Source of the DNA: Stichopus chloronotus
Taxonomy: Eukaryota > Echinodermata > Holothuroidea > Aspidochirotida > Stichopodidae
Length of the DNA: 64,000 nt
Direction: 5' to 3'
NCBI GenBank assembly: GCA_021234535.1
Contig: CM037845.1
Coordinates: forward strand, 1,144,501 to 1,208,500
In this document: piece after piece, positions 24,241 through 36,292 of the stretch
How positions within the stretch are numbered: the stretch's first letter is position 1
Layout of the letters: every line of letters starts with the position of its first letter
Translations under genes and position numbers: made by a program
Notes under the pieces: model-generated
Seen by the model: only the letters and a program-made list of their open reading frames with translations
What the model was told of the DNA's origin: nothing
The model's database searches: none

Positions 24241-24545
24241 TGCACTTGCAGTGAGGCTATAGGGGGGGGGGGGGGGCAAGTGCAGTGAGGCTATCCGGGG
24301 CATTACTAGTTAAGTGAGGCTATTGGGAAATGCAAGTACAGGGAATCTATCAGGGGCATGACAAGTGCAGCGAGGCTATCAGGGACATTGCTGTTGAAGT
24401 GAGACTATCTGGGGCATTGCAAACATGTGCATTGTGGCTATCAGGGGCATTGATGTTGAAGTGAGACTATCTGGGGCATTGCAAACATGTGCATTGTGGC
24501 TATCAGGGGCACTGCAAGTGGAGTGGGACTATCGGGGAGGATGGG
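24241..24545 (+). repeat. Compound minisatellite with 62-bp higher-order unit and G-runs
   Basis: The basic word GTGAGGCTATCNGGGGCATT recurs about every 30 bp. The last part is a near-exact duplication of a 62-bp unit (GTTGAAGTGAGACTATCTGG at about 24393 and 24455). G-runs lie at 24261-24277 and 24543-24552. It lies immediately 5' of the candidate exon on the minus strand. Confidence 0.85.
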
Positions 24546-24662
24546 GGGGGGGGAGAGGGCAGTGTTGGATGACAGTCTTAGTAATTGCCTCTTGGGAAAA
24601 GATTTCTGTGTTTCAAGTTTGAAGCACCCACAAAATATCACAATCACTCAAACAGCAGCACA

Positions 24663-25030
24663 TTGAGATGGTATTGAAATTTGTGAGGAGTTTCAAAAGG
24701 TGAAACCACATGAAAATGCTTCAAACTAACATAATTAAGTTTCACAAACAATAGCTACGGAAACTCAACTTTTTTGTAATTTCTTACCCTGCTTTATACC
24801 GGTTGTGTGCATATGACATATCTGACATATCATCACTAATGTGAAAAAGTCCGGTCACAAAAAACACAACTTGAATTGTTGATTTTTCACTTATTAACTT
24901 ACCTTTCTGTTTGACACATGGGGATCCTCTAAGCTTGACCATTTGTCATTAGCATGTGAAGGAAATTTTGACAGGTTGGAAAACTGAGTGAATGCCATGA
25001 AACAAGAAAAATTCCACCTTTGAAGTTTTT
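24663..25030 (+). mobile_element. MITE family 2, diverged copy
   Basis: Collinear with the intact copy at 53518-53893. Shared words include ACATAATTAAGTTTCAC, GGTTGTGTGCATATGA, CACTAATGTGAAAA, GGTCACAAA, TTTGTCATTAGCATGTGAAG and ACTGAGTGAAT. The inverted-repeat ends are eroded (left CATTGAGATGG, right not recognisable). Confidence 0.7.
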
Positions 25031-26359
25031 TCTTGCTAAACCTGGTAATGTACTATTTCCATTTGCCAAGTAGTTGGCCATATGCGCAAAGTTTAAAATT
25101 GCTCTCTGCAGTTTATGCCATGCTTTTAACATGCATGATACATTCAAGTATTAAATAAACCCATCAGTGGAGTGGAAGTAACCTTTGGATTTTTTTTTTT
25201 TTTTGAGGGGATGGGGTGGGTCTGAGGTGGGTGCAGATCCTGGAACAAATTAGAAACTTTCACTTTAGGGAATGAAGTATTCATGGGCATCCTTTTGGAA
25301 ACACCTTATCCCTTTATTAAAATCATGTCTGATGAATACTGATCCTACATGATGAAATATGATAACAAGACATGCCGTCATAAATACAATATGACCTCTT
25401 AAGAAGGCATAAACATGTATGATATCATGCGAGAATTGGCTGTTTGCAATGCAAACTGTTACAAGATGCATATTCAACAGGTCATATTACCCACCATTTA
25501 CTTTGTCATGTGACTGCTAACTGCTGTATCCATGGAAATTTTCAGGAAGTCAGTTTCAGATATGTTCACACACACAGACTGAAGGCCTGAACATCCAGGC
25601 AGGTGTTGTTGTGTTACTATGATGTGGTTTGTGGTTAGCAAATGGAATATTTATGGTGTTTAGAATTATATAACAGGAACATAAACATTCACTTTGAGAT
25701 TTCGTGGGTACACACTTTTTAGCTGAATTATATTGTCAGATTTTTAACAACTTTAAAGGTTCTCAGAACTTCATTCAAAGCTGACTCAAAAGAGCATCCC
25801 AGTCAAATCCATTTTATGGGTCCATGAAGATTACTAGTAAAGAACACCAAAGGACACATTGAAGGGGTGATCAATGTACAAAATGTTCACATTAGCACAG
25901 TGATCCTAACATGAACCACCAGATGTGGTTCAGGGCAACCTAAAAAGTAGACTTTGCTCAACTGTAACAACTTGATGAAACATTAACAGAGAACATTTAA
26001 AGTAAATTTGTCTTCTGTAAATGTAAGCTTGCCTTACAACATCCATCAGTGTACAGGTAATGAGGAGACAGAAACAAAATCATACCGGATAAAGTAAAGA
26101 GAGTGAATATCTTTTGGTTTTTCCATTTTTGTTGTTTTTTTTTTTAATATATGGACTGTAAACATGTCATTTTTAAAGGACCTTTTTGTTTGTTTGAAAG
26201 AGAAAAAACAGGAGAAAAGATTCATTTTTATTGTGAAAATCACATTTTACTAACATGTGTGTCTGCAAGGTTCTACTCAAGACTTCAAAGTTACTTGCAA
26301 ATTGACAGCATACCAAACATCCTTCAGCTACTTGCATTAGCTAACAAAATAGAATTTTG

Positions 26360-26530
26360 GTTCCAAAAGTGAATTTTAAACAGAAAATGTTTGGGAAGAA
26401 AAAATCATGTTTGTGGACACAGGATGACAGGACATTCAAAATAAAGTAGGATGGGAGCCTTCTTTTAAGAAATAAGTCTCAGATCAAAATTCATAGCTAT
26501 TTGTTGCTGAAGTTAAGTTCTTACACAAGA
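26360..26530 (-). mobile_element. MITE family 1, fragment D
   Basis: Same orientation as copy B. Shared words include ATGTTTGTGGAYRCAG, GACATTCAAAATAA, CTTCTTTTAAGA and TAGCTATTTGTTGCTGAA. Only about half the element is recognisable. Confidence 0.6.
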
Positions 26531-28884
26531 CACAATGAAAACACCATCCCAAGAAAAAACTGAGATTTTCTGTAGCTTGTGTTATAACCAGCAGTTTTAA
26601 CACTTGTATTTCATAGAAGAACTATATTCTATTAACGGTTAAAACAACGCTTTTTTTATGAATGATGCCGTTGTCATTTACAATTTAGTAGATTGAGCCA
26701 AGATATTGATACTTAAACTTGAATAAAATGTGAAGAAATGAAAAAATATTTAAACCACTATTTTGCCCAGCTTTACAACTTTTAGCACACATCCCTGATA
26801 TTCCTTAATGACAGCAATTAATGATGAGCTGTATGCAACGATATACAGGTAACTTTTAAATTCAAAGGCACATACTTTTCTACTAAATGTCTCCATAATC
26901 AAGGCTAACAGAATTTTAAAACCGTTGAAGTTAATATATGTAGAAAATAAAAGAAAATAAAAAAAAGTAATGAAACAGTTTAAAAGCCTCAGTTTCTTGT
27001 TTCATTATCATAAATAACATTTGAGAAAATGCAAACATTTTACACATATGAAAAGAAGCAAATATTAGTTTGCTATGTACCTGTTGATGCAAAACAGACA
27101 TTTGTGCTACAAAAATGCTGCTGAGAATATATACACATTATCAACAGTGATTCATGTTCAAACCTTATCGAAAAAAGAGTAGGAAAAAGGGATAAAATAG
27201 AAAGAGCAAACTTTTATTCCTACACAGCAATCATGAGAGGAATGGTGGCAGCAAACAGGTTCAGTTTGTGAAATTGAATACAATAGGCAAGGTTATGACA
27301 TTAAAGGGAAGGGATGCCACTTGTTACCCTTGAGGACTCCACCTACCCCCCCCCCTCCCCACATGGATCTTGTACATGCTTCCGTTCACATTCAACTTAA
27401 TATCTAAACAAAAACTCTCATGCAAGTTTTTCATCCGACTGGTCCACTCATGGCCACTCTCTATCAGACTTAACATCTGCCGATTTCCTTGTTTATTTAG
27501 ACAAATTTGTATACATAACATCTGACATGACACAACATTTTACTTTCTCTTTGGCATTTTCTTTCAAAGTAATCCATTCAATATCTACACCGATACTGAA
27601 TTTGCCCTCCAGTAGGTACCATTGCACAATTTCATTCCATTAAAGTAATTGGACTAAAAGAATTCTGGAAAAAGGAAAATGTAACTGAAGATATTAACAT
27701 TCTGTGCCATTCCCCACTTTATATACACACAACTTGTTGATGTAGAAAAACTTGGTTCCTCATCAAAATACCTGATAATATTGGCAGTGTTTTTGAGAAT
27801 GGCAAAGTATACCCTCCGTACAACTATTCCAAGGCAACGCAATGGGGTCATTAGACTTTTAATGTCTAAAGTAACAATCACCCTCTATACAATCCACCAC
27901 TGTGCATACATACAGGTGTTCATAGGTTTGAGATGGGAACAAAACAGCTTTAAAAATCAAGAAATTGGTCCAAACTTTCCCCACGTGATGTGCCAGTCCT
28001 GTTTTGTACTAACTGGTTTCCTATTGGTAGAAGAACATTGAATACAAGCCAATCACTTTTTAACATGCTGCACAAAATGTTAGACGGCTTGAAACAAGTA
28101 AAAAAGATCAGTTGCCATGACTTAGACACCCATGCATTTCTCAGATCAATGATTTCAATTTTGAGGAAAATATTAACAAGCTGACATGCAAGTGTAACTT
28201 AATAAAACTTTAAAAAAGAAAAGAAAATGAAAGTAAAAATTTCTCAAACTGTAACATTTGATCAATTACCCTGTTAAAATCAGATGTAGTGGATCTAATG
28301 ACATCCAGTTTAAAAGGCTGAAACAGCCCCCATCATCATCATCATCATCATCCACAATGGATGGATATGCTTGCACAAATGCACCACACAAGTTGTATAT
28401 GCAGAGTGAAAGAAGGGAAAAGAAACATCTACAATCTATTTTACCAATCAGAACAGAGCAGTCATAACTTGACTGCCTCTGCCTGCAAGGCTCAAATTCA
28501 GAGAGCTGTTATTTGATTTCTTTTTCGATTCTGTTATGGTAAAACCTTGTCAAGGGATGCAAAAATCTGTACGGTGACGTAAATCATTGAAGTGTAACGT
28601 TTCAGACAAATCCGCCTGGCTGTGACTTTTCCTGGAATTTTGGACTTCACTCAATAAGGCAGGGGCACAATATTGCAGACTTTCTGATTGGCCTGACTTC
28701 CTATTATGTATGGTAAACTGCTTCTAAGATCATCCCCAAGAATTTGCAAACTCTGTAACAAACAGCAAACATTTGAGGATATGGGTTGATTCTGGCAAGC
28801 AGTAGGTCAGTGATGTTGATACCCAATCAGCACTGTTTCTATCAGGGAGGCATCATCAGGAGGAGATTAGATGGAAAATTTAAT

Positions 28885-29075
28885 TACTGCTAATACTTCA
28901 AGACCCACCAAATCCAGTGAAGATAAGCTGTTTAATTGGCTCAAAGATATGACATTCCTTTACTGGGCGATTCCAGTGCAATATCATTCACCTAGCAACA
29001 TCATTTAAGTCAACTAATCCTTAGGCAATAAGATCGCTCAGAACAACTGCTTTGAAGCCTGTGTTTAGCCACCAA
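28885..29075 (+). repeat. Dispersed repeat family 3, copy 1
   Basis: Collinear with 60018-60215: CCACCAAA, a shared TTTAATTG/TGTAATTA position, CCAGTGCAATATCATT against CCAGTTCAATATCATT, then AAGTCAACTAA and TGCTTTGAA. Class unknown. Confidence 0.6.
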
Positions 29076-32000
29076 CATTTTCAGAGAAGTAGTTCTTGAG
29101 ACTCATTTAAACATCCCTGTTTGTATTTAAGTTTCACTTCTTGCATATCCTGAACTGTTTAAGTCCCTTCTGTTGGAAATGTCTGAAGATTTGGCACAGA
29201 TTACCAAATGTTTCTGGAGAGAAAACTTTTCCATTCCTACCTGAACATGATCATGGGCGAGCTTATGATCCCAATTTGAAATGTTTATCACAAGTTGTCC
29301 ATATGTATACCTTAAAAATTGACAGGTATGTTACGTTGTCTCCATATGAAAGTTTTTCTCTGACAATAACACCTAATCTGATAAAGATATGATTAAAGTT
29401 ATCTGCTGAAAAAAGAATTATCTCCACAGTAATAACCCCTTTAAAATGATTACAATGATTTACAGTAAGAACAACAATGCTTATATGGGATAAACTTATT
29501 TAGGAAGAAATTTTCAGTGAAATAAACGACATTGTAGGTCCCTGAAACGGATGAGAACCTTTGAAACCCTTAATTCAGAAATCATCAACTTTAGGAGTCA
29601 TGGCTGATTGTTAGAATGATAAAATAGTAACCCTGGCTGGATGTTAAAACAACACAATTTTAGACTTTCTCCATAAATTCCTATATAGCACTATCACAGT
29701 GTCACATTTGTTTTGTTTTTTTTAACATACTTACTCCAAGACCTGCTTTCCGAAATTTCATAATGCCAAAAACATTTTTCTTTCATACAGCACATCCTAG
29801 GAGAGGCCACTGTCAACTGTTTTTTTTTTTCCTTCTAACTTTGAAACTGATTTGTTATTTATGGTGACATCTTATATCCAACAGTGTGAAACTGTTCTAA
29901 CATATTTGTTGAATTTGTAGGATTTTAAGTAACAATACACAGTTATACGCAAAAAAAATGGGAGCAAAAAGTCCAAATGAATTACTTATTCCTTGCCAAT
30001 ATTCTGTGGCAACTTAAAATACAAGTTTCTCCATTCTCCGAGATACAACTGAAAGTGTACTGTAACTTGTAAGCATCTTGCATTATTCACGTAATTTTGG
30101 CTTTATGTATGGTAAGTTGAAATTTAACCACATTTGTCTTCTCCAGTACTCTTACTGTTTTCTGACTCTTACCTCTGATTGACTTCTGATAGGATTTGAC
30201 TAACATGATTGATAATTGCTAATGATCAATAGATGATCATACTAATCATACATAGATAGTCATATTGATCAATCAAACTGATCAATGAGATAATGATACT
30301 AGCCAATGGAAATCATTCTTACTTCTGCCAATATTTACTAGTAATATTCTAGCTTTGTACTTTTGCAGCAGTAACTTTCTGGGTGATAATGTTTATAGAA
30401 ATGTTGAACTTTGACTATCATGTGCGACCTCTACTGACACAACACGTTAACTAATTATTCAACAAAAGATACCTACTATGTATGTCCCAACTTTGGATTT
30501 GCAGTAACAGTACTTATAAGGATAAATTTAAGATTTCAACCTCAGCTGATTTCCACTGACCTTTAAACAGCAGAAATTATCTACCCTTGACTTATATCTA
30601 CCACCTAACTTTTAAAGTTCAACCAACATTCTGCTGCCTGGAAAGTGAGATGTTTGCAAAGAGTTACATATCCTTTGGCTTATGCTGATTTCAAATAACC
30701 TTTGAAGCTGGAAAACAATAGAGATGAATGTCTCACTGACGGTTACCTTCATGTCAATTTGAGACATGTTCAATGGCAGGTGTTAACACAAAACACATGT
30801 CATCAACAAAGCAAAGATTCCTTCAACATTTAACAAGGACTTGCAAATAAGGAAAGAGCCTAGCCTCATTGTCTTCTAGCTTTGCCTACTGTGAAGAAAC
30901 AAATGCCACATGAAGTTACTTAAAAAGGCACTGATTTATTTCATGGCTGCTACTATATAACAGTACTGAATTTGATGCAACATTTACAGAATAATGTAAA
31001 ATATTCCAGAACAGATGTTAATGTGCCTTTATGTCAGCCAAAGAAAATGCTCTCCTTTGTGGAATGTCACCACCAACATGCACAAATACAAAGATACACC
31101 ACAGTCACATTCCAGTACAGTGGCAGGCCAGCCCCACAGGACTGAAAAAAAAAAAGCCCAAAATGAAGCCCCAGTATATGTAGCTGGGGTTAGGGTTCTG
31201 CGATTTCTCTGATTAACTTGACACATGCTGCTAGACAAAACCATGTACAGGTTTCTGAACCAATCAGCGACAATCTGCATTGACACGTTATTTGTACTCA
31301 TCATGCTTAAGTACTGTATCACCACATGTCCCACTTACACCACCACCTAATGTGACACCTTTACATCCAACCAATTATCCCACCTATACACCCACTCCTA
31401 CCTTACACTCCAATGTTTCTTCTTTGTTATTGTCACACACATGCTGAACGTGTTTAAGCTTGAAAGGAGGTGATTGTGTCACTCTATTCCAAATTTCAAA
31501 ACCTGTCAATGCTGTAAACTTTTAGAGCGTAGTATATAAAAGTTATATGATATTTTGGATATCTGAACAAAAGGAATGTGTGCATATGTTGTGATGGTGG
31601 TATATTCCAGCTGCAACAATAAGCCATTCTCTTCTCAAATTGAATGATATCTTCCTCAGCAAACCATTTAATTAATTACTCTCTTTCTGGTATCTTCACT
31701 TTCATATACTGTACATTAGGTATAGCTATTACTATGTCAGCACACAATGTAACTTTACAGTGGTTCATAATCAGTTTTTTGGCAGTGGAAAAGCTGTGAT
31801 GCTGTGAGGTTCAGTGGTTCATACAAGAAGGAAAGCTGCTTGCTTCTCTGTGGGCAAGTCACAGTACTACATAGGTTGATTTGTAGCCAACACTTATAAA
31901 CAATACCTGTAATTAATTCTCAAGTCAGTATTCAGATGATGCATCTAATGGTCAGAGATCTTACTCTCAACAACAGTATTTCAGAAGAGTTAAATTGCTG

Positions 32001-32110
32001 CACAAGCACATACCTCTGTGTCTATGACATCACTTGTGGACCAAACCATGGTGCCACCTGCAAATGAACCTAATCTTCACACGGTGTCCATGAGACGTAA
32101 GTCAATACTC

Positions 32111-33577
32111 TCAACTCATGTCCCTTAATGATGTGGTGGGTGGCTTTAGAATGTCTGCATACTCTACCTTAGTGTTATCAGATCTCTGAGGTGGGGGGGC
32201 AGGCATCTCTTCTACGTCATCTGAGGGGGTATTGCCATGATCAATGTCTGCATAGTCCAACAGGTGGGAGCTGAAGAGGGCATTCCCCCCCGGTACCGGT
32301 GGAATGTCATCCTCTTCAGAAGCAGCAGCATGGTACCTGTGACTGCCGTTTGGAACAACTAACTGAACCCCCTCCCGGGAATGGCTGTGGAGCGTACTGA
32401 AATGTGCTATGCTCTCCCTCTCCAGTTGCATCCGCCTGAGGTCACGCTGTGAATACCTGTCTGGCGGAGGGAAACAGAAGCAGATTCCACGTATAACTAT
32501 GAGGTAGGCAATGATGATTACAAACAGCAAAATGATGATGCCAGCTAGAACACATCCCACAATGATTACAATGCTCTGGTTTTGGGGCCTGCCCTCGTTG
32601 CCTTTTCTTGTGATAAGTTGCAGATTACTGCCACCATAACCCTGCTTGGTAAAAACTGTACAGGAAACTGTTATTGTCTTTTTGTCTTTGTTATCAACAT
32701 AGAAACTTTGCCCATCTTGAGAGAGCTCATACTCTATCTCCTTGTCCACGCCCCACGAGTAGCCTATGATGTTTTCTGACTCATAAGTACATGTCAAGGT
32801 AGCATGGTTGCCCTCTATCCTCGACAGAGTTATTTTGGGCTTGAAGGTCTCAAACAAGCACTTTTGTTCTTGATCGAAGGTCTCACTCCTCATAATACAT
32901 TCGAAGTTTCCAGTGCTTAAAGCATTTTCATACACAGTATGTTTGAAACACTGCTGCTTGGCCAAGGTCCAATCCTCTACAATCGCAGTCTTATTCTGGG
33001 ATCTCATGACAGTCCCTTGTATCAAAGACACAGTCATTGCCTCACGGGTGAGTTGCACGCAACAGTTGACTTCTATCAGCTGCTGTTTCTGATGGTCCTG
33101 GGTCAAATCCAGCTCACAAATTGGGTCTGACTCCGATGGTCGGTTTATCACCTTCAAGGTGGATACTGCACTTTCATGTACTGGCTCGACTTTGCTATCT
33201 GTGACAAAGTCATCAGTGTCATACAACCTACAGGTAAAGTTAAGAAGGTGATGTTCATAAGGGATGGGATTAATAGAAATCAAAGAACCAAAGTTACTCA
33301 TTCCGACTGGCTTGTATATCTCTTCATATTCTGGGTTGAATATACTCGTGGAGTTACTTATGGCAATGCCATTCACTGCCCAAGAAAAGAAAAGGCCACT
33401 GCTGACGTTAAGAAATTGACAGCTAAATAAGCCACGGTGACCTTGGCTCATACCTGGTACAACTTTATACAACTTCGGAGTAATGCTGCCTTTGCTGGCT
33501 TGTCCAGTGCAAACAATCGCGATAGCAGCTAACACGAAGGCCGCTAAAAGCCACCTTCCCATAGGCAAGTCTGACAT
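32111..33577 (-). CDS. Ig-domain transmembrane receptor with two ITIM-like motifs (intronless)
   Basis: A single uninterrupted 488-residue frame. The start is the ATG at 33577, with an in-frame TGA about 15 bp upstream. Residues 1-25 form a signal peptide (hydrophobic LLAAFVLAAIAIV). There are three Ig-like regions: D1 about 34-145 (C53, W66, C116), D2 about 150-240 (several Cys: 154, 172, 173, 210, 227; no clear Ig core Trp), and D3 about 245-322 (C263, W275, C306). N-glycosylation sequons lie at N57, N75, N113, N195 and N333. The membrane span is about 335-361, followed by a Cys/basic juxtamembrane. The cytoplasmic tail has LDYADI (Y442) and VEYADI (Y473), 31 residues apart, each fitting (I/V/L/S)xYxx(I/V/L), plus Pro-rich PAPPPQ. 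In known families paired ITIMs recruit SH2 phosphatases such as SHP-1/2; an inhibitory immune or adhesion role is inferred. The absence of introns is unusual, as Ig domains are normally split by phase-1 introns; a retrocopy origin is possible. The reading frame is intact. Confidence 0.9.
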   Translation of the reverse strand: MSDLPMGRWLLAAFVLAAIAIVCTGQASKGSITPKLYKVVPGMSQGHRGLFSCQFLNVSSGLFFSWAVNGIAISNSTSIFNPEYEEIYKPVGMSNFGSLISINPIPYEHHLLNFTCRLYDTDDFVTDSKVEPVHESAVSTLKVINRPSESDPICELDLTQDHQKQQLIEVNCCVQLTREAMTVSLIQGTVMRSQNKTAIVEDWTLAKQQCFKHTVYENALSTGNFECIMRSETFDQEQKCLFETFKPKITLSRIEGNHATLTCTYESENIIGYSWGVDKEIEYELSQDGQSFYVDNKDKKTITVSCTVFTKQGYGGSNLQLITRKGNEGRPQNQSIVIIVGCVLAGIIILLFVIIIAYLIVIRGICFCFPPPDRYSQRDLRRMQLERESIAHFSTLHSHSREGVQLVVPNGSHRYHAAASEEDDIPPVPGGNALFSSHLLDYADIDHGNTPSDDVEEMPAPPPQRSDNTKVEYADILKPPTTSLRDMS

Positions 33578-33710
33578 CTCTTGTTTTAGGTTTCAAGTCC
33601 TTCACAAATATTTAAGGAGTCATCTTCACCTTTCTGGACCTGCAATTACTTGTGAACTCTGCATTACCTTCAAACTGTCACATCTGGATCTGAAAGAAAA
33701 ATTTCAAGAG
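33578..33710 (-). promoter_or_regulatory. Probable 5' leader of the Ig receptor
   Basis: Reading the minus strand, this holds a possible acceptor (ttttctttcag near 33690) followed by gtaatg and gtgaag donor-like words, so an upstream non-coding exon is possible. No core promoter is recognised. Confidence 0.25.
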
Positions 33711-36292
33711 AAAGGAGTCATGGAAAGGACAATTAAGTACCCATAATGCAACATTTTTATCAGGCAGCAAGTGTGACTGGCACTGAGAGGGACGAACTGA
33801 GAGTACATAGAAGGGTATGCAGTATCCACAGAGTGTAAACACTGTACTGTTAAGATGCATATAACATGAAGAACCAGAAGTACAAAATTTAAATTGCAAC
33901 ATCCGAAAGAAACAATTTTTTACAGATAGCATAATTTATTTTGCACATCTAATATCCACCAAGATTTCAACCTTAGAGTCCAATGAAAGTGGTGGTTCTC
34001 TTCTTAAGAAAACACCATGGATGCAAAAGTCAAGGGCAGAATCCTCTTGCGTGTAGTCACAAATCTTACCTGGTATCAATCAGGGGTGGATCACAAAGAG
34101 GCAGCCACCCCCCATGAGCGAATTTTTGGTATTTTTTATAACATGCCATGTTGCATTGTTAGTATTTCCTTTTAAACAGTAGGCCTACAATATTTGGTCT
34201 TTTAGGCTTAAGAAGTGCCATTTCCAACAACCTACAGTACTTTGGACCAACATGGTCCTGTACACTTCCTATGCCAATTTATGGTAATGCTACACTTAGT
34301 CTTCTCCAGGCTTGTCCCTCCTTGACAAATTTCTATGCCCCTGGTATTAATGTAAAAAGACCATGTTTTGAAATTTTGGAGTTGGATTTTTTTCCTTTAC
34401 AGTGTGTGTTTTAAAAACTCATCAAACTAGCTTTTTTCCATACACAGTTCACAGTCAAGACAGGACCTTTGTGTCATGGAGTAGATAACCAGATAACCAA
34501 TAACCAGATCAGACATCAGATCAGGCCGATTTTCACCACTATCGGTAAAAGTTCGGATCAGGAAATTAAACAGGCGATTGTTTGCCCGTGTTCAGCAACC
34601 TGAACTTATATTTGCACAGGTCAACTTTTAATTCCCTGAACCAGTATATGAATTGAAAAATGCTCCATAAAGGGCAGTTTCCATCTTAGAAGGTGAAAAG
34701 AAATTCATTTTGCGATGATTTTAGAATCGTGATATGAGCGCTCCAGACTACACAAATAACATCATACATAAAGTGAAAATTTTCAGGGGAGAACACACAC
34801 TTGATATTGAAAATATCGGATTGAATATCAGGTCGATGTTGTGGTAAAATTTTCAGATAGGCAGAGAAAAAAAATGACATCGATTAACCGTATAGAGATG
34901 CAATTCACACCATTACTTTTAATAAAATAAGCACAAACAGTTCAAACTATTGTATAGTAGGACAACACTCTGCACACTATGGAAAAGGTCATGACAGTAC
35001 TGTAAATGGCAAATTCCAGCAATTATTTACTCTGAATTCTAAAATATCCCTTAACCACAATACATTGTCTCCTTAAAATTTAAATCTTTGTACATCTTCA
35101 CAAAATACAAGAAAAGAGTATTTGCATGATGTACATAGATTCTACCACCTTTCCCCCCAACAAGTACATTTACAACGTTACTAAATGTTTTAAAGAATGT
35201 TGGGCTGTGTGCAATACAATAGGGAAGTTACATCCATAAATACCATCCTGTTATAACAACATATTCAAGGACCACACATCACTACAATGACATCATATAT
35301 GGTAGCCAATGCACACAAAACATTCAGGTGGCTGTAACGAAAAGCAACAGCCAAAGCATCAAAATTGATACTACTACAAGGGAGATGCCGCGATATACTG
35401 GCATCTCTCTGCTACTTGTATATGTGACAGCATCACAAACACAGTGAATGCACTTGACTTGGTCTGAAACATTTTGTCAGCAGCAGCGCAGTATACAGTA
35501 CCACAATGTGCATTATTTGACAAGTAATATTTGCTAGGTTCTGCTGAAAGATTGAAAAACAGGACAAATGAACTGTGCTGAATAACAGCTGATAGTTCAA
35601 AAGAATGTACAAACTTCCTCACAACGGCCTAGATTCTCCAACATTGTACTTCACTACAAGTTCACTGGTGTGGGTATGAGTGACTCACTAGTGAATTGTT
35701 CAACCCCACACTAATGCACTCGTAAAGTACAGTTCTAGCACCATGCCCTCAATACCCAGGCAACCTCAATACAAGCTTAATTAAATAATGGAGTAGGATG
35801 ACTTCAATAAAAGGGAGATGATGTGCACCCAATCTTCCAGAAATCACTTCTCCTTGCTGGATCCCAGGAACTGTCCTAGAAAATTTGATTGAAAATCCCT
35901 TCCCCACACCACCCCCATAAGTTTGGTTTTTGTTCTTTAATTTCATTCTCAGTCTTTCCTTTGGTTTCTTTTTCTGTACATTTAAAACATAATGAGAAGT
36001 CATACAAAGGACCAACACAAAGGGAAAGTATTCATGTTTTCAACAAAGCAAAGTGAAAGGAAAAATGACTCGCACCATGAAAGTCAACAATCCTTACAGT
36101 AATTACAGATGTCAAACAAAAGCAATACCTTACGATGTGATGTTTGACTGTTACTTCGTTTTCGAGTTATTACTTCATCAAGTGTATCATATTACGGTAT
36201 TGCACAGACTGCAACATCTAAAATACTGATCGAGGAGTCCTTGTGTTTCAAATTACCCTCATCAATTATTTGCACCTTAATTACATACTCAC
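33711..36292. other. Non-coding stretch
   Basis: No gene supported. Around 34080-34345 the ends CAGGGGTGGAT and ATGCCCCTGG may belong to a decayed TIR element. A minus-strand terminal-exon-like segment near 35751-35880 (TVPGIQQGEVISG) could not be joined in phase. Confidence 0.45.

Larger units (their letters stand above)
25031..32110. other. Long non-coding stretch between candidate genes
   Basis: No exon is supported on either strand. A T-run lies at 25190-25204, a MITE fragment at 26360-26530, a (CAT)n tract at 28330-28350 and a dispersed repeat at 28885-29075. ATGATCAAT-type short palindromic words cluster at about 30190-30300. Part may be the 3' UTR of the Ig-receptor gene, which lies on the minus strand and ends at 32111. 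A minus-strand frame at 27324-27533 is moderately protein-like but unplaced. Confidence 0.5.

Noticed and set aside
27324..27533. 69-codon minus-strand frame with NLHESFCLDIKLNVNGSMYKI
   Set aside because: Protein-like stretch but no recognisable family and no splice sites; could be UTR or chance.
35749..36018. 89-codon minus-strand frame with a possible acceptor before TVPGIQQGEVISG
   Set aside because: It would need a two-base leftover from the preceding exon, which exon 4 of the INPP4-like candidate (phase 0) does not supply.
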